DNA of 9,334 nt from Acidimicrobiia bacterium (GCA_030425785.1 JAUHYJ010000105.1:1-9334); one strand, 5' to 3'. Shown: positions 1 through 6,718, numbered from the stretch's first letter. Translations and numbers: made by a program. The notes: a model not told the origin generated them from the letters alone.

Positions 1-8
1 GGTGGCGA

Positions 9-341
9 TCAGGTGTTGAGGGTCGCGAGGATGTCGCCGACGGAGTGGTCGGTCTCGAGCGGGTGACGCAGCGGCCGGTCGGTCACGACCTGGTACCGGT
101 TGCGACGCCCCACGCGTTCGTGCCGCAGGTAGCCGGCGTCCTCGAGCTCGTGCACGATGCGCTGGACCGCGCCCTCGGTGATGCCCACGAGCGCCGCGAT
201 GTCGCGCTGGCGCAGGTCGGGGTCCCGGCTGATCGCGACGAGGACGTGACCGTGGTTGGTCAGGAACGTCCACGAGCTGCTCGCGTCGGTCGCGTCGTCG
301 ACCGGACCGGATACCACGTTCGGATGATAGGTCTTCGGCAT
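9..341 (-). CDS. Winged-helix (MarR/ArsR-like) transcriptional regulator, 110 aa
   Basis: Small DNA-binding protein, probably a cytoplasmic dimeric regulator. I start it at the ATG at 341-339 (MPKTYHPNVV), because the 77 residues obtainable by reading further upstream are Arg/Ala-rich and overlap the neighbouring gene in another frame. Residues 24-45 (WTFLTNHGHV, then ISRDPDLRQ) begin a winged helix. Residues 46-72 form the helix-turn-helix (RDIAALVGITEGAVQRIVHE), and residues 73-85 (RHERVGRRNRYQV) form a basic wing. This layout is typical of a common actinobacterial family of short stand-alone winged-helix proteins whose ligands are mostly unknown. No metal-binding Cys pair is present. No clear Shine-Dalgarno precedes the ATG; it lies 23 nt after the stop of the preceding small gene, so co-transcription is likely. 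It is divergent from the mrp operon, which makes mrp or its own transcript possible targets (inference). The fold is well supported; the target is unknown. Confidence 0.85.
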   Translation of the reverse strand: MPKTYHPNVVSGPVDDATDASSSWTFLTNHGHVLVAISRDPDLRQRDIAALVGITEGAVQRIVHELEDAGYLRHERVGRRNRYQVVTDRPLRHPLETDHSVGDILATLNT

Positions 342-364
342 GGTGCGTTGCAGCGCCGGACCGG

Positions 365-697
365 TCACGCCGACGCGAGATCGATCTCGGACCTGCGCCA
401 CCACCACCTCAGCTCGTCGGCCTGGTCGGAGCACGCCCGGATCCGCACGGCGTCGACATGATCGCCGTCGTGTACCCGCAGCGCCAGCCGTTCGATCTCG
501 TGCTCGAGGCGCGCCAGTTGCTCGAGCAGACGAGATCGGGTGCTCGGCGCCGCGCTGGGCTCGGTCTGCCACAGGTGGTCGACGAGTCGCCGCAGCTCGC
601 TCAGGACCCGCTCGTGCGCGTGCTCGTGCGGGTGTTCGATGCCGGTCGCGGCCGGGTCGTGCTCGCCCGTCGGGGTCATGGTGGTGCTGAGAGACAT
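365..697 (-). CDS. Hypothetical small His-rich, helical protein, 110 aa
   Basis: I do not recognise a family. Reading from the ATG at 697-695 (MSLSTTMTPT), the N-terminus is probably disordered and carries a His cluster, HPHEHAH, with His at residues 22, 24, 26 and 28 plus His13. Residues 30-43 and 55-75 are Leu/Arg/Glu-rich helices with heptad-like Leu spacing (RSRLLEQLARLEHEIERLAL), so a short coiled coil is likely. A Trp run (WWWRR) lies near residue 98. No signal peptide or membrane segment is evident. Other starts are a TTG at 709 (four extra residues, AAAAGGGG only 3 nt upstream) and an ATG at 679. The ATG at 697 is favoured because a candidate promoter would place its transcript start there. 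The gene lies 23 nt upstream of the winged-helix gene on the same strand. The His cluster could bind metal, but that is only suggestive. Confidence 0.62.
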   Translation of the reverse strand: MSLSTTMTPTGEHDPAATGIEHPHEHAHERVLSELRRLVDHLWQTEPSAAPSTRSRLLEQLARLEHEIERLALRVHDGDHVDAVRIRACSDQADELRWWWRRSEIDLASA

Positions 698-705
698 AGC
701 ACTAT
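696..705. repeat. Short dyad ATAGCACTAT over the minus-strand start and -10 region
   Basis: ATAG-CA-CTAT is a perfect 4+2+4 dyad that overlaps the ATG of the His-rich gene and reaches into its candidate -10 element. It lies in one of the few AT-richer patches of the window. This is a plausible position for a repressor operator, for instance for the winged-helix protein encoded by the second gene of the same unit. A 10-bp dyad alone is weak evidence. Confidence 0.3.
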
Positions 706-732
706 TCAATCACCCCTTTTGAGAAAGGGCAA
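704..732 (-). promoter_or_regulatory. Candidate promoter for the minus-strand gene pair
   Basis: Read on the minus strand, TTGCCC (732-727) and TTGAAT (709-704) are separated by exactly 17 nt. Each matches four of six bases of the housekeeping -35 and -10 consensus. Transcription would start near 697, which is the first base of the ATG of the His-rich gene, so the mRNA would be leaderless, a common arrangement in actinobacteria. The element match is modest, and short hexamers occur by chance. The placement relative to the ATG is the main support. Confidence 0.35.
714..729. repeat. Perfect 6-bp inverted repeat in the divergent region
   Basis: CCCTTT-TGAG-AAAGGG is a perfect dyad with a 4-nt centre, flanked on both sides by CAATC (707-711 and 730-734). 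On the plus strand the right arm AAAGGG is the Shine-Dalgarno-like sequence for the short leader ORF that starts at 737. On the minus strand the equivalent arm reads AAAAGGGG in front of the His-rich gene. It could be an operator located in the spacer of the minus-strand promoter, or an RNA hairpin that hides the ribosome site. The dyad is certain; either function is inference. Confidence 0.5.
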
Positions 733-736
733 TCCG

Positions 737-814
737 ATGGAAGTCGTCAAATCTGGCCGTATGCTGGTGCGGTCCGCTCACCCCGAACGGCCGACCGGAC
801 CGCACCCATCGTGA
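737..814 (+). CDS. Putative 25-aa leader ORF coupled to mrpA
   Basis: The ATG at 737 is preceded by GAAAGGG with a 7-nt gap, one of the better Shine-Dalgarno matches in the window. The ORF reads MEVVKSGRMLVRSAHPERPT and ends in GPHPS, with its TGA at 812-814. That TGA overlaps the mrpA GTG at 811 as GTGA, the same NTGA junction seen at all five other boundaries of the operon. mrpA itself has no ribosome-binding sequence upstream of its GTG, so coupling through this ORF would explain how it is translated. The peptide is basic and Pro-rich at its end and resembles no known leader peptide. The alternative is a chance ORF with transcription starting downstream, for example from a TATGCT at 760-765. 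Confidence 0.45.
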   Translation: MEVVKSGRMLVRSAHPERPTGPHPS

Positions 815-3621
815 TCGTCACCCTCCTCCTGCTCCATCTCGTCGTCGGTGCCGCGATCATCGGCGCGGGCGATCGGCTCGGACGTCGGGCCTTCGCCGTG
901 GCTGCCGTCGTGCCGATCGTCGTCCTGCTCGCGCTCGCGGCCCGGATGGGCGACGTGCTCGACGGCCGGCCCGTGGTACAGGACATCGAGTGGATCCCGC
1001 AGCTCGGGCTCGAGCTCGGCTTCCGCCTCGACGCGCTCGCCGCGACGATGGTCCTGCTCGTGTCCGGCATCGGCGTGCTCGTGTGCGTGTACGCGCTCGG
1101 GTACTTCTCCCACCCCAAGCCGGCGACCGCTCGCCTGGCCGGGCTCCTGACCCTGTTCGCCGGCGCCATGGTCGGGCTCGTGGTGTCCGACCACCTGGTC
1201 TCGCTCTTCGTGTTCTGGGAGCTCACCTCGGTCACGTCGTACCTGCTCATCGGCAACGACGACCGCAACCCGCGCGCTCGTGACGCAGCGCTGTCGGCGA
1301 TCCTGATCACCGGCGCCGGCGGGCTGTCGATGCTGGCCGGCCTCATCATGATCGGCCAGTCGGCAGGCACCTACCGTCTGTCCGAGCTGGTGGTCGCCGA
1401 TCTGGGCGGTACCCAGGTCGCGGTCGGCGCCGTCCTGGTGCTCGTCGGCGCCTTCACCAAGTCGGCCCAGCTCCCGTTCGCCGGCTGGCTCCCCGGCGCC
1501 ATGGTGGCGCCCACACCGATCAGCACCTACCTCCACGCCGCCACGATGGTGAAGGCCGGCGTGTACCTCGTCGCCCGACTCTCGCCGGCCCTCGCCGACG
1601 TCGGTGTCTGGCGGCCGCTCATCCTCGTCGTGTCGTCGATCACGATGCTCGTGGGTGGCTGGCGCGCGATGCGCCAGTTCGACCTCAAGCTGCTGCTCGC
1701 CTACGGCACCGTCAGCCAGCTCGGCTTCATGATCCTGGTGTTCGGCATGGGCTCGTACGAGCTCGCCCAGGCCGGCATCGTGCTCCTGCTCGCGCACGGC
1801 GCCTTCAAGGCGGCGCTGTTCATGGTGGTCGGCATCGTCGACCACCAGGCCGGCACCCGCGACATCCGGCTCCTGCGTGGCTGGGGCCCCGGTTGGCGCC
1901 CGGTGACGGTCATCGCCGTCGTCGCCGCCGCGTCGATGGCCGGCCTGCCGCCGCTCGTCGGCTTCATCGCCAAGGAGAAGGTGCTCGACGGCGGGCTGCA
2001 CGGCGAGTTCGCCGGCGCGGGGCTGCTGGTCACGGTCGTGGTCGTCGGCTCGATCCTGACCTTCGCCTACTCGGCGCGCTTCGTCCTCGGCGTCATCGGC
2101 ATCACCGGCCGGGCGATCACCGCGCGTGGCGAGGCGCCCGACGACACCGAGGTCGACAGCACCGCGGCGGTGGCCCCCACGTTCGGCTTCCTCGCCCCGG
2201 CGGTCGTCCTCGCCGTGCTCACGATCGTGATGGGCGTCGCGCCCGTCACGATCGACGAACTCGTACGGACGGCGACCGTCGCGCTCGATCCGTCGGCCTC
2301 GCCGAAGACCGTCAAGCTGTGGGCCGGGTTCAACACGGCCCTGCTGCTGTCGGCGGTCGTGATCGCGGCCGGCGCCGTCCTGGTCGTGTTCCGCCGTCGT
2401 GTCGCCGACGGCCAGCGCCGCTTCCGCACCTGGATCGAAGCGGTGCCCGACGCCGACACGGTGTTCATCGGCACGGTGCGTGGCGTCACGACGTTCGCCA
2501 AGCGGACCACCCGCATCGTGCAGAACGGGTCGCTGCCGATCTACCTCATGGTCGTCCTCGGCGTCGCGGCGCTGGCACCGCTCGTCCCGGCGCTCGGCGA
2601 GCTCGGTGGGCTCGATCTGCCCGACGTCAACGGCCGATGGGCTCATGTGCCGATCGCGATCGTCATCGTCATGGCGGCCGGCGGCGCGACGGTCGCGCGC
2701 AGCCGTCTCGCCGCAGCGCTCATGCTCGGCGCCGTCGGCTTCGCCATGGCGGTGCTGTACGTGGTCGAGGGCGCACCCGACCTCGCCCTCACCCAGTTCG
2801 CGATCGAGACCCTCGCGACGGTGCTGTTCGTCCTCGTGCTGAGGTTCCTGCCGTCCCGCATCGACGAGCTCACCGTGGCCATCATCGCCCCGATCCGGCT
2901 CGCCGTGTCGATCGCCGTCGGCGGTGCGGTGTTCGTGCTCGCACTCGTGGCCACCAGCGCACGGTCCGACGTGGCCGCTCCGCAGATCTCCGACGAGATG
3001 CTCGAGCGCTCCGTGCCCGACGCGAAGGGGTCGAACGTCGTCAACGTCATCCTCGTCGACTTCCGCGGACTCGACACGCTCGGCGAGATCACCGTGCTGC
3101 TCGTCGCCGGGCTCGGCGTGGTCGCGCTCGCCCGCGTCGCCCGTCGCCGGCGCAGTGACCCCGCGCACGAGCTGCTCGAGCGCCTCCCGCTGGTCGACCT
3201 GTTCAGCCGGCTCCTGTTCGGCAGCATCGTCGTGCTCGCCGCCTACTTCCTGTTCGCGGGGCACAACCAGCCCGGCGGCGGCTTCGTCGCCGGCCTCACC
3301 GCGGGCGCGGCGATCAGCCTCCGGTACGTCGCCGGCGGCGCCACCGCCGTTCGCAGGTCGGTGCCGCTCCAACCGTGGACCGTGCTGGGCGGCGGCCTCG
3401 CGATCGCCGCGGGCACGGCACTCGTGCCGCTGCTCACCGGCGGCTCGATCCTCGAGCACGCCGCGTGGGAGGCCGACCTGCCGGTGCTCGGCACGGTGAA
3501 GACGACGTCGGCCCTGCCCTTCGACATCGGCGTGTTCCTCGTCGTCGTCGGGCTGGTCCTGATGGCCTACGAGGCGTTCGGTGACGAGGGTTCGATCATC
3601 GAAGAGGCAGGGGCGACATGA
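811..3621 (+). CDS. mrpA: Mrp Na+/H+ antiporter subunit A fused to subunit B (MrpAB)
   Basis: Largest subunit of the multi-subunit Na+/H+ antiporter in the cytoplasmic membrane, 936 aa. Residues 1 to about 450 are a NuoL/NuoN-like proton-channel domain. They hold the TM5 Glu (FWELTS, E137), K217 in FTKSAQLPFAGWLP, H242/K248 in LHAATMVKAG, K293, H329/K333 (AHGAFKAALF) and K388/K390 (GFIAKEK). Residues 502-508 are the typical KLWAGFN. An MbhD-like segment follows (E653, D657 in EGAPDLALTQ, E666), then the DFRGLDTLGE motif at 750-759. Residues from about 795 to 936 are a complete MrpB domain (FAGHNQPGGGF at 815-825). MrpA is normally about 800 aa and MrpB about 140, so this is an in-frame A-B fusion as in group 2 (Pha-type) operons. 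The GTG start at 811 fits the usual N-terminus (VTLLLLHLVV). It overlaps the leader ORF upstream (GTGA) and mrpC downstream (ATGA). Confidence 0.97.
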   Translation: MIVTLLLLHLVVGAAIIGAGDRLGRRAFAVAAVVPIVVLLALAARMGDVLDGRPVVQDIEWIPQLGLELGFRLDALAATMVLLVSGIGVLVCVYALGYFSHPKPATARLAGLLTLFAGAMVGLVVSDHLVSLFVFWELTSVTSYLLIGNDDRNPRARDAALSAILITGAGGLSMLAGLIMIGQSAGTYRLSELVVADLGGTQVAVGAVLVLVGAFTKSAQLPFAGWLPGAMVAPTPISTYLHAATMVKAGVYLVARLSPALADVGVWRPLILVVSSITMLVGGWRAMRQFDLKLLLAYGTVSQLGFMILVFGMGSYELAQAGIVLLLAHGAFKAALFMVVGIVDHQAGTRDIRLLRGWGPGWRPVTVIAVVAAASMAGLPPLVGFIAKEKVLDGGLHGEFAGAGLLVTVVVVGSILTFAYSARFVLGVIGITGRAITARGEAPDDTEVDSTAAVAPTFGFLAPAVVLAVLTIVMGVAPVTIDELVRTATVALDPSASPKTVKLWAGFNTALLLSAVVIAAGAVLVVFRRRVADGQRRFRTWIEAVPDADTVFIGTVRGVTTFAKRTTRIVQNGSLPIYLMVVLGVAALAPLVPALGELGGLDLPDVNGRWAHVPIAIVIVMAAGGATVARSRLAAALMLGAVGFAMAVLYVVEGAPDLALTQFAIETLATVLFVLVLRFLPSRIDELTVAIIAPIRLAVSIAVGGAVFVLALVATSARSDVAAPQISDEMLERSVPDAKGSNVVNVILVDFRGLDTLGEITVLLVAGLGVVALARVARRRRSDPAHELLERLPLVDLFSRLLFGSIVVLAAYFLFAGHNQPGGGFVAGLTAGAAISLRYVAGGATAVRRSVPLQPWTVLGGGLAIAAGTALVPLLTGGSILEHAAWEADLPVLGTVKTTSALPFDIGVFLVVVGLVLMAYEAFGDEGSIIEEAGAT

Positions 3622-4043
3622 CGATCCTGCTCGCACTCGTCGCCGCCATCTTGTTCGGATGCGGCTCGTGGCTGCTGATGCAGCGCCGCCTGACGCGCAT
3701 CATCGTCGGTATCGGCCTGCTCGGCCACGGCGCCAACCTGCTGCTCATCACGTCCGGTCGTTCGGGTCGGGCGCCGATCATCGACGGTGGCGGCGGCTAC
3801 GCCGATCCGCTGCCCCAGGCGCTCGCACTGACCGCCGTCGTGATCACGTTCGGCGTGACGGCGTTCCTGCTCGCGCTCGGGTTCCGCAGTTGGCAGCTGA
3901 CCCAGGACGACCGTGTCGAGGACGACGTCGAGGACCGCATCATCGCTGCGCGTCGCGAGCGCGAGGCGCCGAGCGGCGACGTCGACGACGATCCCGAGAA
4001 CACGTTCGGTCCCGACGACGAGCCGGCGGAGAACCCGACATGA
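3618..4043 (+). CDS. mrpC: Mrp Na+/H+ antiporter subunit C (NuoK-like)
   Basis: Three-helix membrane subunit homologous to NuoK of complex I, 141 aa. Helices lie at about 2-20, 27-46 and 65-90. The family motifs are GIGLLGHGANLLLI (31-44) and DPLPQALALTAVVITFGVTA (63-82). MrpC is usually about 115 residues. The extra C-terminal part, from about residue 96, is hydrophilic and strongly acidic (for example DDRVEDDVEDR and DVDDDPENTFGPDDE), and probably lies on one membrane face as a disordered tail. The ATG overlaps the mrpAB stop (ATGA at 3618-3621), and AGGGG lies just upstream. Its own stop overlaps mrpD (ATGA at 4040-4043). It acts only within the Mrp complex. Confidence 0.96.
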   Translation: MTILLALVAAILFGCGSWLLMQRRLTRIIVGIGLLGHGANLLLITSGRSGRAPIIDGGGGYADPLPQALALTAVVITFGVTAFLLALGFRSWQLTQDDRVEDDVEDRIIAARREREAPSGDVDDDPENTFGPDDEPAENPT

Positions 4044-5569
4044 GCGCGCTCGTCCCACTGCCCGTGATCGTGCCGCTGCTCGCGGCGGCGCTGTCGGTGC
4101 TGCTCGGTCGATACCGCGCCCTGCAGCGCGTCGTGAGCATCGTCGCCCTGACCGGCGTGTTCGGCGTGAGCATCGCGCTGCTGATCGGCGCCGACGACGA
4201 CGGGATCATCGTCCATCGCGCCGGCGGCTGGGACGCCCCGCTCGGCATCACCCTGGCCGTCGACCGTCTCGCCGGGCTGATGCTCGTCGTGTCGTCGTTC
4301 GTCCTGCTCGCCGTCGTGATCTTCGCGATCGGGCAGGCGGGCGAGGAGCAACGGCGGGTCGGCTTCCACCCCCTGTACCTCGTGCTGGCCGCAGGTGTCG
4401 CCGCCAGCTTCGTCACCGCCGACCTGTTCAACCTGTTCGTGGCCTTCGAGATGATGCTCGCTGCGAGCTACGTGCTCATCACCCTCGGCGGCCGCCCCGA
4501 CCAGGTGCGGTCGGGCATGACGTACGTCGTGATCAGCCTCGTGGCGTCGACGCTGTTCATCACCGTGCTCGCCCTGCTCTACGCGAGCACCGGCACGATC
4601 AACATGGCCGATCTCGCGGTGCGCCTCGAGGACGTGCCCGAGGGGGTCCGGGCGATGTTCGCGATCGCGATGCTGGTGGTGTTCGGCATCAAGGCCGGCT
4701 TGTTCCCGCTGTTCTTCTGGCTGCCCGACAGCTACCCGACGGCACCTGGCCCGGTCACGGCGATCTTCGCCGGCCTGCTCACCAAGGTCGGGGTGTACGC
4801 GATCATGCGCAGCCAGACGTTGCTGTTCGGCACCCCCGACTGGATGGGCACGACCCTGCTCGTCGTCGCCGTGCTCACGATGGTCGTCGGCGTGCTCGGC
4901 GCGATCGCGCAGGACGACATGAAGCGCATCCTGGCGTTCCACATCATCAGCCAGATCGGCTACATGATCTTCGGGCTCGGTCTGTTCACGGTGGCGGGCG
5001 TCGCCGGCGCGGTGTTCTACATCGTCCACCACATCATCGTGAAGACCGCGCTGTTCCTCGTCGCCGGGCTCGTCAGCCGCCGCGCCGGCTCGAACCGGCT
5101 CTCCGAGGTCGGCGGGCTCGTGCGATCCGCTCCGGTCATCGCCGTGCTGTTCGCCGTGCCGGCACTCAGCCTGGCGGGGCTGCCACCGTTCTCGGGGTTC
5201 CTCGCCAAGTTCGCCCTCGCGGATGCCGGCATCGCGTCGTCGGAGTGGATCGTCGTCGGCGCCAGCCTCGCGGTCGGGCTGTGCACCCTGTACTCGATGA
5301 CGAAGATCTGGGCGGGCGCGTTCTGGGGTGAGGCGGAGGAAGCACCCGTACGCGAACCGAAGAACGATCGGCGGTTCGGTGCACCGGCCCTGATGATCCT
5401 GCCGACCGCGGCACTGGCGCTCGGCTCGATCGGCGTCAGCGTGTTCGCCGGTCCGCTGTACGACGTCGCCGAGCGTGCGGCGGCCGACCTGCTCGACGAG
5501 CAGGTGTACATCGACGCCGTGCTCGGTGACGATGCCACCATCGACGTGGCGGAGGGGACGCAGCCGTGA
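4040..5569 (+). CDS. mrpD: Mrp Na+/H+ antiporter subunit D (NuoN/NuoM-like)
   Basis: Second large antiporter-like subunit, 509 aa, with about 14 predicted membrane helices; believed to carry a proton pathway. Key residues are present: TM5 Glu E137 (NLFVAFEMML), K218 (FGIKAGLFPLFFWLPDSYPT), K249 (LLTKVGVYAIMR), K295 and H301 (DMKRILAFHIISQIGY), H330/H331 and K335 (VHHIIVKTALFL), and K390 (LPPFSGFLAKF). The Glu and the TM7 Lys are known to be essential in Bacillus MrpD. The start is the ATG at 4040 (MSALVPLPVIVPLL): GGAG lies 8 nt upstream and it overlaps the mrpC stop by four bases. The same frame stays open further upstream into mrpC, but that extension is Arg-rich and not MrpD-like. The C-terminus ends with a short acidic tail after the last helix. 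It overlaps mrpE as GTGA. Confidence 0.97.
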   Translation: MSALVPLPVIVPLLAAALSVLLGRYRALQRVVSIVALTGVFGVSIALLIGADDDGIIVHRAGGWDAPLGITLAVDRLAGLMLVVSSFVLLAVVIFAIGQAGEEQRRVGFHPLYLVLAAGVAASFVTADLFNLFVAFEMMLAASYVLITLGGRPDQVRSGMTYVVISLVASTLFITVLALLYASTGTINMADLAVRLEDVPEGVRAMFAIAMLVVFGIKAGLFPLFFWLPDSYPTAPGPVTAIFAGLLTKVGVYAIMRSQTLLFGTPDWMGTTLLVVAVLTMVVGVLGAIAQDDMKRILAFHIISQIGYMIFGLGLFTVAGVAGAVFYIVHHIIVKTALFLVAGLVSRRAGSNRLSEVGGLVRSAPVIAVLFAVPALSLAGLPPFSGFLAKFALADAGIASSEWIVVGASLAVGLCTLYSMTKIWAGAFWGEAEEAPVREPKNDRRFGAPALMILPTAALALGSIGVSVFAGPLYDVAERAAADLLDEQVYIDAVLGDDATIDVAEGTQP

Positions 5570-6105
5570 TCCGGGTCCTCCGTTCCGGGAAGACGTCGGC
5601 GCTCGTCGTGTGGTTCGTCGTCCTCTGGTGCATGCTCTGGGCCGACCTCAGCGTCGCGAACGTCATCAGCGGGGCCGCGATCGCCGTCGTCGCGATCGCA
5701 CTCGCCAGCCGCCTCGGCGCACCTCCGGGGCTCGACCGGGCCGTGATCTCACCCGTCGGGCTCGTGGTCTTCGTCGCCCATGTGTTGTGGTCGCTCATCA
5801 AGAGCAACCTGTTCCTCGCCTGGGAGATCGTCACCCCCACCAACACGATCGCGACCGGCACGGTCGACGTGCCGCTGCGGTCGTCGTCACCCGCGATCGC
5901 CATGGCGGTCAGCAACGTCGTGACCCTCACGCCTGGCACCGTCACCGTCGGCATCGACGACGAGACGTCGGTGCTGACGATCGGCGTGCTGCACCTCGGC
6001 GACCCCGCCGACGTGCGACGCGACGTGCAGCGCACCGAACGGTTGGCGATCAAGGCCTTCGGCACGCGCGCGGCCCGTGCATCGCTCGGTCAGGAGGCGC
6101 CATGA
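5566..6105 (+). CDS. mrpE: Mrp Na+/H+ antiporter subunit E
   Basis: Small subunit of the Mrp complex, 179 aa. Two hydrophobic helices sit near the N-terminus (about 11-27 and 30-48), and a further one at 62-80. A soluble domain follows with the family signature SNVVTLTPGTVTVGID (116-131), then a region ending ERLAIKAFG. MrpE is not antiporter-like itself but is required for assembly and full activity in studied Mrp systems. The GTG start at 5566 overlaps the mrpD stop (GTGA), with GGAGGGG at 5551-5557. The C-terminal 15 or so residues are variable. Its stop overlaps the mrpF start (ATGA at 6102-6105). The length is close to the family norm of about 160. Confidence 0.96.
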   Translation: MIRVLRSGKTSALVVWFVVLWCMLWADLSVANVISGAAIAVVAIALASRLGAPPGLDRAVISPVGLVVFVAHVLWSLIKSNLFLAWEIVTPTNTIATGTVDVPLRSSSPAIAMAVSNVVTLTPGTVTVGIDDETSVLTIGVLHLGDPADVRRDVQRTERLAIKAFGTRAARASLGQEAP

Positions 6106-6356
6106 TCGCCGTTGCCGCCGTGATGCTCGGCGTCGCCGCCATCCTGCTGACCTGGCGGCTGCTCGTCGGACCGACGCTGGCCGATCGGGTCATCGCCACC
6201 GACGCGCTGCTCGTCACGGCGATGTGTGCGGTGCTGCTGGCGTCGGCGATCGAGGGTCGCAGCGTGGGTCTGGACACGGTGTTCGTCGTGGCCCTACTCG
6301 GCTTCATCGCCACCGGCGTGCTGGCCCGCTACCTCGAACGACGGGGTGACTCGTGA
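6102..6356 (+). CDS. mrpF: Mrp Na+/H+ antiporter subunit F
   Basis: Three-helix membrane subunit, 84 aa, about the normal family length. The diagnostic segment GPTLADRVIATDAL spans residues 23-36, with the conserved Asp pair D28 and D34. D58 lies in the third helix region (GLDTVFVVALLGF). Conserved Asp residues of MrpF have been implicated in sodium handling in mutational and structural studies of Mrp complexes. AGGAGG at 6092-6097 is a strong ribosome-binding site 4 nt from the ATG. The start overlaps the mrpE stop (ATGA), and the stop overlaps the mrpG start (GTGA at 6353-6356). Confidence 0.96.
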   Translation: MIAVAAVMLGVAAILLTWRLLVGPTLADRVIATDALLVTAMCAVLLASAIEGRSVGLDTVFVVALLGFIATGVLARYLERRGDS

Positions 6357-6688
6357 GCGACGTCCGCGAGATCGTCGGTGGCATCATGCTGATCGCCGGT
6401 GCTGCCTTCGTGCTCGTCGGCGCGGTCGGTGTCGTCCGGTTCACGACGCCGACCGAGCGGCTCCATGCGGCGGCCAAGGGCCCGACCCTCGGCCTCCTCC
6501 TGCTCGGTGGCGGCATCGCCGTGCGGATCGGTTCGGGCAGCGCCACGGTCGCCGTCGTCCTGATCATCGTGCTCCAACTGCTCGCCGGCCCGTTGGGCTC
6601 GCACATGATCGGTCGCGCGATCGACCGCATCGCCCGGCCCGGGGTCGCCGAGCGCGACCCGGGCACCCCCGGCGACGCCACCACCTGA
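6353..6688 (+). CDS. mrpG: Mrp Na+/H+ antiporter subunit G
   Basis: Last gene of the operon, 111 aa, three membrane helices (about 7-29, 43-58 and 62-80). Family motifs: GVVRFTTPTERLHAAAKGPT (26-45), where the T-x-x-RLHAA-x-K core is the MrpG signature, and LAGPLGSHMIGRAIDR (77-92), which matches the usual xxPVxAHMIGRAA. The GTG start at 6353 overlaps mrpF by four bases, with GGGGTGA ending 3 nt before it. The C-terminal 18 residues after IARPG are polar and probably disordered. Small MbhB-like subunit required for the intact complex. Confidence 0.95.
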   Translation: MSDVREIVGGIMLIAGAAFVLVGAVGVVRFTTPTERLHAAAKGPTLGLLLLGGGIAVRIGSGSATVAVVLIIVLQLLAGPLGSHMIGRAIDRIARPGVAERDPGTPGDATT

Positions 6689-6696
6689 TCCGTGCG

Positions 6697-6713
6697 GGCG
6701 GCGCCGGACCGCC
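6697..6713 (+). terminator. Weak hairpin just after mrpG
   Basis: GGCGG (6697-6701) can pair with CCGCC (6709-6713) across a 7-nt loop, starting 9 nt after the mrpG stop. No T-run follows, so it is not a classical intrinsic terminator. Together with the palindrome at 6719-6732 it could stall polymerase or protect the 3' end of the operon mRNA. GC-rich hairpins are common by chance in this genome. Confidence 0.25.
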
Positions 6714-6718
6714 GATGA

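Noticed and set aside
342..572. Upstream extension of the winged-helix gene to 187 aa
   Set aside because: The added residues are Arg/Ala-rich and overlap the His-rich gene in another frame; the family N-terminus fits the ATG at 341.
760..765. TATGCT as the -10 element of the mrp operon
   Set aside because: No acceptable -35 lies 16-18 bp upstream, and it would exclude the well-formed leader ORF. Not impossible, but unsupported.
778..3636. Open frame of about 950 codons antisense to mrpAB
   Set aside because: Composition is extreme (Asp/Glu/His/Arg/Gly, no hydrophobic core), as expected for the complement of a GC-rich membrane-protein gene. The plus strand has full MrpA and MrpB motifs.
3581..4039. 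Upstream extension of mrpD to 662 aa
   Set aside because: The extra residues are the shadow of mrpC. The ATG at 4040 has a good ribosome site and the operon's standard 4-nt overlap.
3797..5032. Antisense frame opposite mrpC and mrpD
   Set aside because: Low-complexity acidic/His-rich shadow of a membrane-protein gene; it has no start context or motif.
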